A stretch of DNA of 64,000 nucleotides from Hordeum vulgare subsp. vulgare (GCF_904849725.1 NC_058520.1:538956083-539020082), one strand, 5' to 3'; shown: positions 1 through 10,589, numbered from the stretch's first letter. Program-made: numbers and translations. Notes: a model not told the origin generated them from the letters alone.

Positions 1-560
1 TCCGTGTTATAGTTGTTACATGATGAATCACATCTGTCATACTCATCCATTACCGATCCACTGCCTACGAGTCTTTTACTACTGGTCCTCGCTACGTTAC
101 TTTGTCTAGGCTTGTCCCTTGCTACAAAAGGGATTGGGCCACTTTGCTGGTACTGTTGCTACTATTGTCACTTTGCTGCTACTGTTGCTACTACTGTTAC
201 TTTGCTGCTGCTGCTATTGTTGTTCCTTGCTACTCCGCTGCTACTTAGTGCAAGACCTTTTCTGGAGCAGTTGCTGGGGAAGAATAGTCCCCCGTCAACG
301 TGCTTTTTACTAGTGCCATTGATTCAACAGTTAGGATTAGTCTGCCATCAACATATCGTTTTTGGCACCGTTGCTATCATACTACTTTGCTACTGATACT
401 TTGCTTGCAGACACTAATCTTTCAGGTGTGGTTGAATCTGACACACTCAACTGCTAATACTTGAGAATATTCTTTCGCTTCTCCTTGGCGAACCAACAAA
501 TTTGGGTTGAATACTCTACCCTCGAAAACTGCCGCAATCCCATACGCTTGTGGGTTGTCA
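1..560 (+). repeat. 3' part of a Gypsy LTR fused to pol
   Basis: Bases 110-160 match the LTR at 6945-6990 (cttgtcccttgctacaaaag and following). The segment ends tgggttgtca at 560, the position of an LTR 3' end. Bases 143-245 are rich in TGCTAC and TGCTGC triplets, so the 127-aa reading frame over them is low-complexity noise. After 560 the sequence runs straight into pol without primer-binding site, gag or protease, which marks an internal deletion. Confidence 0.7.
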
Positions 561-1488
561 ATACTCTTGATGATCTTAAGATTAAAACTGATCCTGATTT
601 CAAACCAGTTGCTGATCATCAAAGGAGATTAAATCCTAAGATGAAAGAATTAGTAAGAAAAGAAATACTAAAGCTCCTGGAAGCGGGTATTATCTATCAT
701 GTTGCTCATAGCGATTGGGTGAGTCTGGTGCATTGCGTCCCTAAGAAGGGAGGTATTACCGTTGTCCCTAATGATAAGGATGAATTGATCCCACAGAGGA
801 TTATTACTGGCTATAGGATGGTGATCGATTTTAGGAAATTGAATAAAGCCACTAGGAATGATCATTACCCTTTGCCTTTTATCGACCAAATGCTAGAAAG
901 GCTGTCCAAACACACACACTTCTGCTTTCTAGACGGTTATTCTGGTTTCTCCCAAATACCAGTTGCACAATCTGATCAGGAGAAAACCACTTTCACATGT
1001 CCTTTCGGTACCTTTACTTATAGACGTATGCCTTTTGGCTTATGTAATGCACCTGCCACCTTTCAAAGATGTATGATGGTATATTCTCTGACTTTTGTGA
1101 AAAGATTATTGAGGTTTTCATGGATGACTTCTCCGTTTACGGGTCTTCTTTTGACGATTGCCTCAGCAACCTTGATCCAGTCTTACAGAGATGTAAAGAC
1201 ACCAATCTTGTCTTGAATTGGGAGAAGTGCCACTTTATGGTTAATGAAGGCATCGTCTTAGGACATACAATTTTTGAAAGAGGTATTGAAGTCGATAAGT
1301 CTAAGGTTAATGCAATCGAGAAAATGCCATACCCCGTAGATGTCAAAGGGATAAGAAGTTTCCTTGGTCATGCTGGTTTCTATAGAAGGTTCATTAAAGA
1401 CTTCTCTAAGATTTCTATGCCTCTAACCAATCTCTTGCAAAAGGATATTCCTTTTGTTTTTGATGATGATTGTGAGGAAGCCTTCTAA
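461..1488 (+). pseudogene. Gypsy reverse transcriptase, broken
   Basis: This is the reverse transcriptase part of pol. The frame opens inside the LTR piece (461-560) and the RT-like sequence begins near 595 with the FKPVADHQRRL block. It is followed by LLEAGII, the PKKGG block, YRMVIDFRKLN, LDGYSGFSQIP and MPFGLCNAP. A one-base loss near 1080 shifts the frame. The catalytic FMDD (family YxDD) is read in the next frame at 1117-1128, and LGHAGFYRRFIKDF follows. A TAA at 1486-1488 stops the frame. An active protein would copy element RNA into cDNA in cytoplasmic particles; this copy cannot. The upstream ATG at 461 is an artefact of the LTR-pol fusion. Confidence 0.9.
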
Positions 1489-2061
1489 ATACTTAAGAGG
1501 GCTTTGATAACTGCACCTATTGTTCAACCACCTGATTGGAACTTGCCTTTTGAGATCATGTGTGATGCTAGTGATTATGCTGTTGGTGTTGTTCTAGGGC
1601 AAAGAGTTGATAAGAAGTTGAATGTTATTCACTACGCTTGTAAAACTCTAGACAGTGGCTAGAGAAACTATGCTACTACGGAGAAGGAGTTTTTAGCAGT
1701 CGTGTTTGCATGTGAAAAGTTCAGGTCTTACATAGTTGATTCCAAAGTCACTATTCACACTGATCATGTTGTTATTAAGTACCTCATGGAGAAGAAAGAC
1801 GCTAAACCTAGACTTATTAGATGGGTTCTCTTGCTACAAGAATTTGATTTGCACGTTGTCGACAGAAAGGGTGTTGATAACCCCGTAGCAGATAACTTGT
1901 CTAGGTTGGAGAACGTTCTTGATGATCCACAACCTATTGATGATAGCTTTCCCGGTGAGCAACTGAATGTCATCAATGCTTCGCGTAGTGCACCGTGGTA
2001 TGCTGATTATGCAAACTATATCGTTGCCAAATACATACCACCTTGTTTCACGTACCATTAA
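1489..2061 (+). pseudogene. Gypsy RNase H, broken
   Basis: The same frame continues after the stop at 1486. It reads the RNase H domain: the DASDYAVG block near 1560, [21 protein letters not shown] near 1680 and the IHTDH block near 1755. These carry the acidic residues expected at the active site. A second stop (TAG) lies at 1660-1662 and a third (TAA) at 2059-2061. The end is the VADNLSRLE linker that precedes integrase in this group. In a live element this domain removes the RNA strand during reverse transcription. Confidence 0.87.
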
Positions 2062-2073
2062 AAGAAGAAATTC

Positions 2074-3406
2074 TTGTTTGACTTGAGACATTACTTTTGG
2101 GATGATCCTCACCTTTATAAGGAAGGAGTAGATGGTGTTATTAGACGTTGTGTACCTGAACATGAACAGGGACAGATCCTACAGAAGTGTCACTCCGAGG
2201 CCTACAGAGGACACCATGCGGGAGATAGAACTGCACGCAAGGTATTGCAATCAGGTTTCTATTGGCCCACTTTCTTCAAGGATGCCCGTAAGTTTGTCTT
2301 TTCTTGTGACGAATGTCAAAGAGTAGGTAATATTAGCAAACGTCAGGAAATGCCTATGAACTATTCACTTGTCATTGAACCATTTGATGTCTGGGGCTTT
2401 GATTATATGGGACCTTTTCCAAAATCCAATGGGTATACTCACATCTTAGTTGTTGTTGATTATGTCACAAAGTGGGTAGAAGCTATCCCCACTAGTAGTG
2501 TTGATCACAACACCTCTATCAAGATGCTGAAAGAAGTTATCTTCCCTAGATTTGGAGTCCCTAGATATCTAATGCCCGACAATGGTTCACATTTTATTCA
2601 TGGTGCTTTCCATAAAACGCTTGCTAAGTACGATGTCAATCATAGAATTGCGTCTCCCTATCACCCTCAGTCCAGTGGTCAAGTAGAGCTAAGTAATAGA
2701 GAGATTAAACTAATTCTATAAAAGACTGTCAACAGGTCTAGAAAGAACTGGTCTAAGAAGCTCGATGATGCACTGTGGGCTTATAGAAGTGCCTATAAGA
2801 ATCCCATGGGCATGTCTCCGTACAAGATGGTGTATGGGAAAGCATGTCACTTACCTCTTGAGCTAGATCATAAAGCTTATTGGGCAATCAAAGAGCTCAA
2901 CTTTCATTTCAAACTTGCTGGTGAGAAGAGGTTATTTGACATTCGCTCGCTTGATGAGTGGAGAACTCAGGCATATGAGAATGCCAAGCTGTTCAAAGAT
3001 AAGGTTAAGAGGTGGCATGATAAGAGGATACAAAAGCGTGAGTTCAATGTAGGTGATTATGTCTTTCTATATAACTCTCGTTTAAGATTCTTTGCAGGCA
3101 AGCTTCTCTCTAAATGGGAAGGTCCCTATGTTGTTGAGGAAGTATATCATTTCCAGTGCTATCAAGATCAACAACACGGAAGGTAATTGTCCGAGAGTGG
3201 TAAATGGGCAGAGAATCAAGCATTATATCTCAGGTACTCCCATAAATGTTGAAAGCAATATTATCAATACCATAACTCCGGAAGAATACCTAAGGGATAT
3301 TTATCAGCCTGTTTCAGACTCCGAAAACAAAGAGGTATGTGATTCGGTAAGAAAACAGAGTCCAAACTTTTCCAGTAGGAATTTTTCTCCGTTTTGGAAT
3401 ATCTGA
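2074..3406 (+). pseudogene. Gypsy integrase, broken
   Basis: The integrase part of pol. The zinc-binding HHCC module is visible (HSEAYRGHH ... CDECQ, about 2190-2320). The core has [16 protein letters not shown] (where TDNGS is usual) and [13 protein letters not shown], carrying the D,D,E residues. A TAA at 2719-2721 interrupts it and the same frame resumes to 3186. The WEGPYVVEEVY block near 3116 is the GPY/F motif. A frameshift near 3150 moves the tail into another frame, ending near 3406. No chromodomain follows. A live protein would insert element cDNA into the chromosome. Confidence 0.88.
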
Positions 3407-3453
3407 AAAAAATACAAAAATTTGAAGTAGTCCGGAAAGTGCGCGAGGAGGCG

Positions 3454-3580
3454 ACAAGCCTGCACGGCGCAGGCCCACCCCCTGGCCGCGTCATGAGGGC
3501 TTGTGGCCACCTCCTGCGCCTCCCGGACTCTGTTTTCGTGCGGGGAACTCCTTCTGGTCTGGAAAAAATCATTATATATA
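3454..3580 (+). promoter_or_regulatory. Promoter-like block copied from U3
   Basis: A GC-rich block shares the 16-mer caagcctgcacggcgc (3455-3470) and atgagggcttgtgg (3493-3506) with the U3 of this element's LTR (5940-5955 and 5977-5990). Flanking arms ACAAGCC (3454-3460) and GGCTTGT (3498-3504) can pair. A TATA-like attatatata lies at 3571-3580, 85 bases before the accessory ORF. In the LTR the same block also precedes a TATA box. A role as internal promoter is inference. Confidence 0.5.
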
Positions 3581-3664
3581 CTCTAGTTTGGTCTGACCCC
3601 TGCATCACGCGGATTTCCTCTGTTTTTCGTTTCGAGCCTGTTTATGTTGGAGATCTAGATCGCT

Positions 3665-4183
3665 ATGACTTCCCCAAAAGCTCCGAAGGACAAGATCTTC
3701 AATAAGGTCATCAATCCCTACCTCACGCGAGTGCTGCAACACCCTCAATCTATCAAGATGCGTGAGGGGATGTTGCACATCCGTGACGTTGAGGGGCCTA
3801 AGAAGACCGGAAGCGTGGAGACGAGGCTCGAAGCAATGGAGCAACAAGTCTTCAAGTGCCAAGGGATGGTGGAGCGTGGACTCAATGCCAACCACATGAT
3901 GATCACGGAATTCACCAACAAGCACAGGATTGATGCCAATGACATTGGGAAGCATCTCTCCAGGCTCTATGATAGGATTGATCAACTCCAGGCCCAGATC
4001 TATGACCTGCAGAACCAAAACTGTGAGTATGAGTATAGATTTAAAACAATACGGTTGGCTGCAGGTTTGAGGATCCCGGAGACTCGTTCATCTTTCCATG
4101 ATGGAGCACCTATGCCTTGGAAGACGGAGGATCAAAATCATGTTGCAACAACTCCACCATCACCACCAAAGGAAGACAACTGA
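3665..4183 (+). CDS. Accessory ORF of Gypsy G1, 172 aa, function unknown
   Basis: An intact 172-aa frame lies after pol on the same strand, about 260 bases past the last integrase codon. It begins MTSPKAPKDKIFNKVINPYL. Residues ~55-120 are charged, with leucine/isoleucine/methionine spacing that suggests a coiled coil, for example around RLYDRIDQLQAQIYDLQNQN. The C-terminus is proline-rich (TTPPSPPKEDN). I see no signal peptide, membrane segment or catalytic motif, so it is not an obvious envelope protein. Extra ORFs after pol are known in Tat/Athila-type elements, with unclear roles. It is intact while pol carries six disabling lesions. A TATA-like sequence stands 85 bases upstream. The first ATG after that box was taken as the start. 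It could bind RNA or particles, but that is speculation. Confidence 0.6.
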   Translation: MTSPKAPKDKIFNKVINPYLTRVLQHPQSIKMREGMLHIRDVEGPKKTGSVETRLEAMEQQVFKCQGMVERGLNANHMMITEFTNKHRIDANDIGKHLSRLYDRIDQLQAQIYDLQNQNCEYEYRFKTIRLAAGLRIPETRSSFHDGAPMPWKTEDQNHVATTPPSPPKEDN

Positions 4184-5657
4184 GCATTGGTATGGGCAAT
4201 CCCCTTGGCTTTTGGCAAGCTTGGGGGAGTTGCCCCGGTATTGTATCACCATCACATCTTTTGCCTTTACCTTTGTTTTAGTTTTCCTTTTCAGTTTTCT
4301 TTTTCTCTAGTAGTTTAAAATTCTTAGTGTTTTGGTCTTGAGTTTTGCTTTGTGTCACCCCCGATGTATTCTTGCTCGTGAGCCATATAATAACGAGTGT
4401 CTTAGTTGATGGTTTCTCTTATGGAAAGTGATAGCTTCACATATAAAAAGAATGAGGATTGAAACTTGTTGAGGGTAGGAAAACGTAGACCTTGGTCATT
4501 GTTGCAATTAATTGGAAGTGGTAAAGAAGGAGAGCTTCACATATAAATATATCATCTCTGACACCATCTATGATTGTGAACACTCACTAAACTATTGCAT
4601 GCCTAGAAGTAGATGTTGGACAAGGAAGACAACGTAATGAATTGTGTTTGCTTGGTTCCAAACAATGTTATATGATTAGAGATCCCTTAGCATGTGACGA
4701 TTGCTTCCACCTCACATTAGCCAAAACCTCCTGCACCAAGTAGAGATACTACTTGTGCATCCATAAACCTTCAAACCAGTTTTGCCATGAGTGTCCACCA
4801 TACCTACCTATGGATTGAATAAGATCCCTCAAGTAAGTTGTCATCGGTGCAAGCAATAAAAATTGCTCTCTAATATGTATGATCTATTAATGTGTGGAAA
4901 ATAAATTTTATACGAACCTGTGATGAGGAAGACATAAAAGCGACAGACTGCATAATAAAGTTCTTTATCACGGGAGGCAATATAAAGTGACGTTCCTCCG
5001 CACTAAGAGGACACGCATCCAAACCTCAAAAGCGCATGACAACCTCTGCTTCCCTCTGCGAAGGGCCTATCTTGTACCTTTACTTTTTGCCCTTGAAAGA
5101 GTCATGGTGATCTTCACCAATTCCTTATCTCGCCTTTATCTTGGCTAACGTCATATGATAGGGAAAGATCTATATTCATATGTCAACTTGGAGATAAGCA
5201 TTCATGAATTATTATTGTTGACATTACCTTCGAGGTAAGCAGTTGGGAGGAAAAACTGTAAGCCCCTATCTTTCTCTGTGTCCAGCTGAGACTTTGATCT
5301 CATGAGTACCACGTGAGTTGTAGCAATTGTAGAGAACGAAACAATGATTGAATATGTGGATTTGCTTTACAAGCTCTTATTTGACTCTTTCTGATCTTGT
5401 GATAAATTGCAATTGCTTCAATGACTAAAGGCTATCGGTTGTTACTTCTCAGTAAGGTTCTTGATCCATGCTTTACTTCGTGAAGGAATTATCACTTTAG
5501 CATGAGAGATTATATGTTGGTATTGTTGTTCTGATCATGATCATGATGCATGCATGTTCGTATCTTGTTTTGTCGACACCTCTCTCTCTAAACATGTGAC
5601 ATATTTATTGAGCTAGGCTTTCGCTTGAGTACAAGCGAGGTCTAAGCTTGGGGGAGT
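4184..5657 (+). other. 3' untranslated region of G1 with two polypurine-tract copies
   Basis: No coding sequence is visible. AAGCTTGGGGGAGTTG occurs twice, at 4217-4232 and at 5644-5659; the second is the expected primer for plus-strand synthesis, directly before the LTR. Two copies of agcttcacatataaa lie near 4434 and 4531. The stretch 4380-5350 reappears in opposite orientation at about 59600-60600 in element C, which identifies it as conserved 3' region and not unique sequence. Confidence 0.75.
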
Positions 5658-7177
5658 TGATACGTCCATTTTGCATCATGTTTTCATGTTGATATTTATC
5701 GCTTCTTTGGCTGTTATTTCACTTCAGGTACAATTCTTATGCCTTTTCTCTCTTATTTTGCAAGGTTTACATGAAGAGGGAGAATGCCGGCAACTGGAAT
5801 TCTGGCCTGAAAGTGGAGCAAAGTTGAGATACCTATTCTGCGCAACTCCAAACGCCGTAAAAATCAACGAGGATTTTTGTCCTGATTTATCAAAAATACT
5901 GGGCCGAAGAAGGGCCAGAGGGGCGCCAGGGGTTGGCCACAAGCCTGCACGGCGCGGCCACCCCCCAGGCCGCGCCATGAGGGCTTGTGGGCAACCTGCT
6001 GGCCCGCTTGCCCCCCTCTTTTGCTATATGAAGGGTTTCGTCCAGGAAAAAATCAGGGAGTAGCTTTTTTGTGGATTCGCCGCCGCCACGAGGCGGAACT
6101 TGAGCAGAACCAATCTAGAGCTCCGGCAAGACGATCCCGCCGGGGAAACTTCCCTCCCGGAGGAGGAAATTGTCGCCATCGTCATCACCAACACTCCTCT
6201 CATCGGAGGGGACTCGTCACCATCAACATCTTCATCAGCACCATCTCATCTCCAAACCGTAGTTCATCACTTGTAACCAATCTCCGTCTCGTGACTCCGA
6301 TTGGTACTTGTAAGGTTGCTAGTAGTGTTGATTACTCTTTGTAGTTGATGCTAGTTGGATTATTTGGTGGAAGAGTTTATGTTCAGATCCTTGATGCTAC
6401 TCATTACCTCTCTGGTCATGAACATGATTATGCTTTGTGAGTAGTTACTTTGGTTCCTGAGGACATGGGATAAGTCATGCTAATAATAGTCATGTGAATT
6501 TGGTATTCGTTCAGTAATTTGATATGGTGTATGTTGTTTTTCCTCTAGTGGTGTTATATGAACGTCGACTACATAACACTTCACCATCATTTGGGCCTAG
6601 AGGAAGTCATTGGGAAGTAGTAAGTAGATGATGGGTTGCTAGACTGACAGAAGCTTAAACCCTAGTTTATGCGTTACTTCGTAAGGGGCTGATTTGGATC
6701 CACTAGTTTAATGCTATGGTTAGACTTTTTCTTAATTCTTCTTTCGTAGTTGCGGATGCTTGCGAGAGGGGTTAATCATAAGTGGGGTTCTTGTCCAAGT
6801 AAGGGCAGTACCCAAGCGCTGGTCCACCCACATATCAAACTATCAAAGTAACGAACGTGAATCATATGAACATGATGAAACTAGCATGACAAAAATTCCC
6901 GTGTGTCCTCGGGAGCGTTTTTCCTCCTATAAGACTTTGTCCAGGCTTGTCCCTTGCTACAAAAGGGATTGGGCCACTTTGCTGCAACGTTTCTACTTTT
7001 TTACTTGTTGCTCGCTGCGAATCATCTCACCACACAATCACTTGTTACCGACAATTTCAGTGCTTGCAGATTTTACCTTGCTGAAAACCACTTGTTAGAT
7101 CCTTCTGCTCCTCGTTGGGTTCGAAACTCTTACTTATCGAAAGGACTGCGATTGATCCCCTATACTTGTGGGCATCA
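5658..7177 (+). repeat. LTR of Gypsy G1, ~1520 bp
   Basis: It starts TGATACGTCC right after the polypurine tract (5644-5656) and ends gggcatca, followed nine bases later by a primer-binding-site-like sequence. A U3 hairpin lies at 5937-5990 and a TATA-like TATATG at 6025-6030. Because it has a polypurine tract on its left and a primer-binding site on its right, it serves as the 3' LTR of one internal region and the 5' LTR of another. Confidence 0.85.
5937..6030 (+). promoter_or_regulatory. U3 core promoter with nested GC hairpin
   Basis: CCACAAGCC (5937-5945) pairs perfectly with GGCTTGTGG (5982-5990). Inside it GGCGCGGCC (5951-5959) pairs with GGCCGCGCC (5968-5976). A TATA-like element follows at 6025-6030. 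The same layout recurs in the other Gypsy LTRs of the window. Confidence 0.55.
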
Positions 7178-7188
7178 AGACTCTTTTC

Positions 7189-7207
7189 TGGCGCCGTTGT
7201 CGGGGAG
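7189..7207 (+). promoter_or_regulatory. Primer-binding-site-like sequence after the G1 LTR
   Basis: The sequence tggcgccgttgtcggggag follows the LTR end and matches the form gcgccgttgccggggag that stands after Gypsy LTRs elsewhere in this window (43506-43524). It should pair with a tRNA 3' end to start minus-strand synthesis. One base (t for c) departs from the usual form. Confidence 0.7.
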
Positions 7208-7283
7208 TGAAGCACCTTTGGTAAGTGGAACTTGGTAAGGAAACATTCATATAGTGTGCTGAAATTTATTGTCACTTGTCACT

Positions 7284-7372
7284 ATGGATACTAATCTTTT
7301 GAGGGGCTTGTTCAGGGTATCTTCACCTCGAACAGAAGCACAAATAGTTGCTCCTCAACCTGCAACATGGTT
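7284..7372 (+). pseudogene. Gypsy gag start, truncated
   Basis: A frame opens at 7284 with MDTNLLRGLF and reads about 30 residues, to around QIVAPQPAT, before running into unrelated LINE-like sequence near 7373. Its place just after the primer-binding site and the way it begins mark it as the N-terminus of a Gypsy gag. The rest is lost, either through the LINE insertion or a deletion. The downstream part of the 92-aa frame is not gag. Confidence 0.55.
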
Positions 7373-7800
7373 GAGCTGCCGAGCGAAAGCTTCACGTTTT
7401 TGCGCCGATGGCGACGACGCTCGCGGGCGTCGTTCTATTCTTGAAGGCGTTGTCGTGGTTCTCCTCTCCATGCTAGGGTTTTGGGCGAAAGCTCATGTCC
7501 ACTTTGGATTTGACAACGACAACACTTCACGCCGTCTTCCCTCTTGAGGGCGTTATCGTGAAACTTAGGTGTGCAAGGGTGTGGTGTGGCGTTGTTCCTG
7601 GTCTTCCTCAATTTCTTCTTTGGTAGCGTAGTTGCGTGCATTCTACGTGATCCGACTTGCATTCTACGTGATCCGACTATCCCGGGATCTGCTTTGTAAG
7701 AGGGTTACCTCTCCACCTTGTAATGATCGGCCATGTACTTTGTTCGATTGCTGCTTTATATATAAAGCGGGGCGAAAGCCTATTTCGAGGGTTCAAGCAT
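7373..7800 (+). mobile_element. LINE-like 3' tail (+)
   Basis: The sequence reads as the 3' end of a plant non-LTR element: repeated gcgaaag/gggcgaaag motifs and, at the end, a short TATA-rich stretch followed by aaagcggggcgaaagcc near 7763-7780. No ORF remains, and no poly-A tail or target duplication is clear. It truncates the gag start to its left. The assignment rests on recognition of this tail type. Confidence 0.5.
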
Positions 7801-7934
7801 GCATAACACTACAGTGGCTAAACTTGGCAAGAGGTAAAATCAGTTCTTCCTTAATGGCAAGCAACTTGGAACTGTTTCTACTTTCAAGTGTCAATTCTTC
7901 TAGATGTGAACTCATATTTTTTCACCCAAACACC

Positions 7935-8750
7935 ATATCTTACTTATAAAAAGATTTCGACCCGCATTATTTATAGATAAGCAACGACATAACTCGGTAC
8001 AAACACACGCCCCCACAACACTCTAAAACACCCAAGGCTGAAAACATTAGAGTTTAAATTCAACAACAATACTTCGTACAACTCCAAACAAACAACATAT
8101 GTACAACAACCAACACTATGGAGTAAACGGAGCTCTCAACTGTGAAAGCCATCGCGAAGAGATGATACCGAACGTCGACAAGACATGGCCTCCGAGGCAA
8201 TGCCTTCAAGAAGGGTACGACTCCGAGGCGCCACCACCGCCGGATCCAAGGATCCAAATATTCATATCGAGCAACTTGAATGACATAAATTCATTGCGGT
8301 AGTGCCTTTAGAAAGGGCATGACGTCCACGAACATCGCCACCTACGATCTGGCCAAAGCCTGACATGCAATACCCTCGACAAGGATGCTCTGCCTCTGAT
8401 TAAGATGCAGCCAACCATAAAATTTTCCGCACCACAACCATCACATGGCCGAACCTAGCCATGACACCTCCCACACGACCATGGAAGCTAGTCACCACCC
8501 GAGAAATGTGCTGCTCACACGAGCATCGCTGCTCCAACCACCAAGGTCACCGCCCTGCATCCACGCACCCCCAAGAGCACCTAAAGTCCTGGGTTTTACA
8601 CCCACCGACAAACTTCTACCTTGCTGGAGCCGCGGGTGACCGGTCTGCCGCGCAGAACGCAGGATCCGAAGGTAGGAGGCACCAGGTCAGGGAAAGAGGG
8701 AGGAGGGGCACAGAGTGCATCCATTCCCGACGCCTCTGCGCCTGTTCCCA
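7935..8750 (-). mobile_element. LINE-like 3' tail (-)
   Basis: Read on the minus strand, this ends with a tail resembling the one at 7373-7800 (ctataaataatgcgggtcgaaatc, about 7948-7972), preceded by a long GC-richer 3' region. The two tails face each other across about 135 bases. The small ORFs over 8060-8775 look like noise in a GC-rich repeat. Confidence 0.4.
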
Positions 8751-9091
8751 AACACCATATCTAAGCACGGATTGAGTTAATAAACAATGCCAACCCTCAA
8801 ACGTGTTATGCCATCCCACATGGGAGTGTATCAGTCCATTGAGTGCTCCAGGTGTGCTTTTTCCCGCAAACCAAAAACAAACTAGGGGGCTTTGTAGGTG
8901 TTCACATAGGAGTGATGCCCGCTTCTGACCGCCCTGGCCCACCAAAAATCCTCCTATCTTCTCCACACATGTTCCCGCCTGTCGTCGGCTGCCCGCATTC
9001 ATGCCATTATAGAGCGGCGGCTCCACATTGAAGTTGGCTCTAAGTGAACGCATCCTCTCATCGGCTCCATCACATAAGGAGCGTGCCGACG
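8751..9091. repeat. Partial first copy of the 498-bp tandem unit and unclassified flank
   Basis: From about 8940 the sequence matches the right end of the unit at 17870-18005: gcattcatgcc, gagcggcggctccacattgaag, and the terminal gcgtgccgac against gcatgccaac. The Copia element begins at 9092. The flank 8751-8940 has no recognisable feature. Confidence 0.6.
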
Positions 9092-10589
9092 TGAAAGCAT
9101 AACTTCTCCCTAGGTGGTTTTGGTAATTAACAACAACAACAAATAGTTCATTGAACTAATGAGCCTATCTAGCAAATTTTAGGAAAAGTTCAATGAATGG
9201 ATTGGCTAGAAATTGTGGGAAGGATCCCCATGATGCAAGGAACACCTATGGGAAAGAGCTTCAAGAATCTACATTTTACTTTATGTGAGAAATCACTATT
9301 GAGTCCATAGGAAAGAAAGTACTATTAAAAGGGGACGAGGTATCGATAATGATGTGGTTGCTCAAGTGCTTAGATATATGCCACCAAAAACCTCAGCCAA
9401 ACTCTCACAAAAACATTATATCCAAAATCCAAAATGCCAAAATCGGTGCCATGAACAATTCCATATCGGCCCCCACTGAGATTTTCTGAGACAGAACCCA
9501 AGCCAAACCCTGGCACCTCAGTACCACCAAGATTTTCTATAGAGCTGAAAAATAGTTGCCAACTTGCTAGTATCTAATTGTTAAAATTTGGAATTTCCGA
9601 GTTTAACTTTTTGATGCCACCAAGGTATTGGAACTGCCTAGACCAACCAAATTGGTCTCATCGAGTTGTTCTCCTTTGATCTCACTGAGAACCCAAAAGT
9701 TAGGACATTTTGCACTAGTCGGTATAACGAGTTTTTACTTCAGTCTCACCGAGTTGGGAAATAATGATGTAATGGTTGGATTTTTGGAGATGGCTATAAA
9801 TACCATCCACCCCCACTATTTAGAAGTGAGAGACCTCAGAACATTTTCACACTTCAACCATTCATTTTCTAAAAGATAACCACCTACTCATGTGTAGAGA
9901 TTAAGATATTCCAGTCCAACAATGTGAATCTTCATTTCTAGCCTTCACAAGTTGCTTTCCACCCAATCCTCTTCTACCAAGCCAAATTATGTGAGAGAGT
10001 AATTTAGTGTTGAGGAGACTATCTTTTAAAGAACGAGAGCAAGGAGTATATCGTCCATACACCATATATTACCTTTTGGACAGTGGTGTCTCCTAGATTG
10101 GTTAGGTGTTGGTTGGGAGCCTCCAAATCATGTGGAGTTGAAGAAAGAAGTTTGTAAGGGCAAGGAGATGGCCTACTTCTTTAAGATCTACCCCGACTGA
10201 GGTAAGTCCTTTGTGGATGTAAGCCATGATGGCATAGGCAAAGTTGCTTCTTCATGCACCCTTCGTGGTTGGAGCCCTCCATGGACTCGTACAACTGTTA
10301 CCCTTTGTCGGTTGAAATCTCCATCGAAGTGTATGTATGATTGCACCACCTATTGAAACCACGCCAACAATCTTTTTGTCTTCATTGCGTTTGATCTTCC
10401 TTACCCTCCTTTACTTACACTTTCATTGTTATCACTTTCCGTTTCTATACTTGTAGACTTGCATGTGTGTGGTGTGCTAGACTTGTTAAAATTGTTAAAC
10501 TTGCCAACTGATAAAATTGGGAAAAGGTTAAGTTCTAAGTTTGTCAAGTAGTCTAATCACACCCCTCTAGACATACTTTCGATCCTACA
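9092..10589 (+). repeat. 5' LTR of the Copia element
   Basis: 1498 bp, TGAAAGCATA to GATCCTACA. A TATA box (TATAAATA) lies at 9795-9802 after tttttggagatggc. Short tcgg/accga-type words recur in the U3. Confidence 0.88.

Larger units (their letters stand above)
1..7177 (+). mobile_element. Decayed Gypsy LTR retrotransposon G1
   Basis: Order on + is LTR piece, pol, GC-rich spacer, accessory ORF, long 3' region, polypurine tract and LTR. RT-RNase H-integrase order defines Gypsy. The absence of a visible chromodomain and the extra ORF after pol point to the Tat/Athila-like branch. Gag, protease and the primer-binding site are missing between the left LTR piece and pol. Pol carries four in-frame stops and two frameshifts, so the copy is dead. 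The right LTR is followed by another primer-binding site and gag start, so the structure looks like the product of recombination between tandem or related copies. The two LTR ends also differ strongly from each other, which fits that reading. Confidence 0.85.

Noticed and set aside
13..396. 127-aa frame at the left edge
   Set aside because: It translates a TGCTAC/TGCTGC-rich stretch of an LTR; Leu/Thr/Cys low complexity, no start context.
461..3406. Endogenous pararetrovirus
   Set aside because: LTRs, polypurine tract and an integrase domain are present, so it is a Gypsy retrotransposon and not a virus-derived insertion.
3665..4183. Envelope-like protein
   Set aside because: No signal peptide, transmembrane segment or cysteine pattern; coiled-coil type composition instead.
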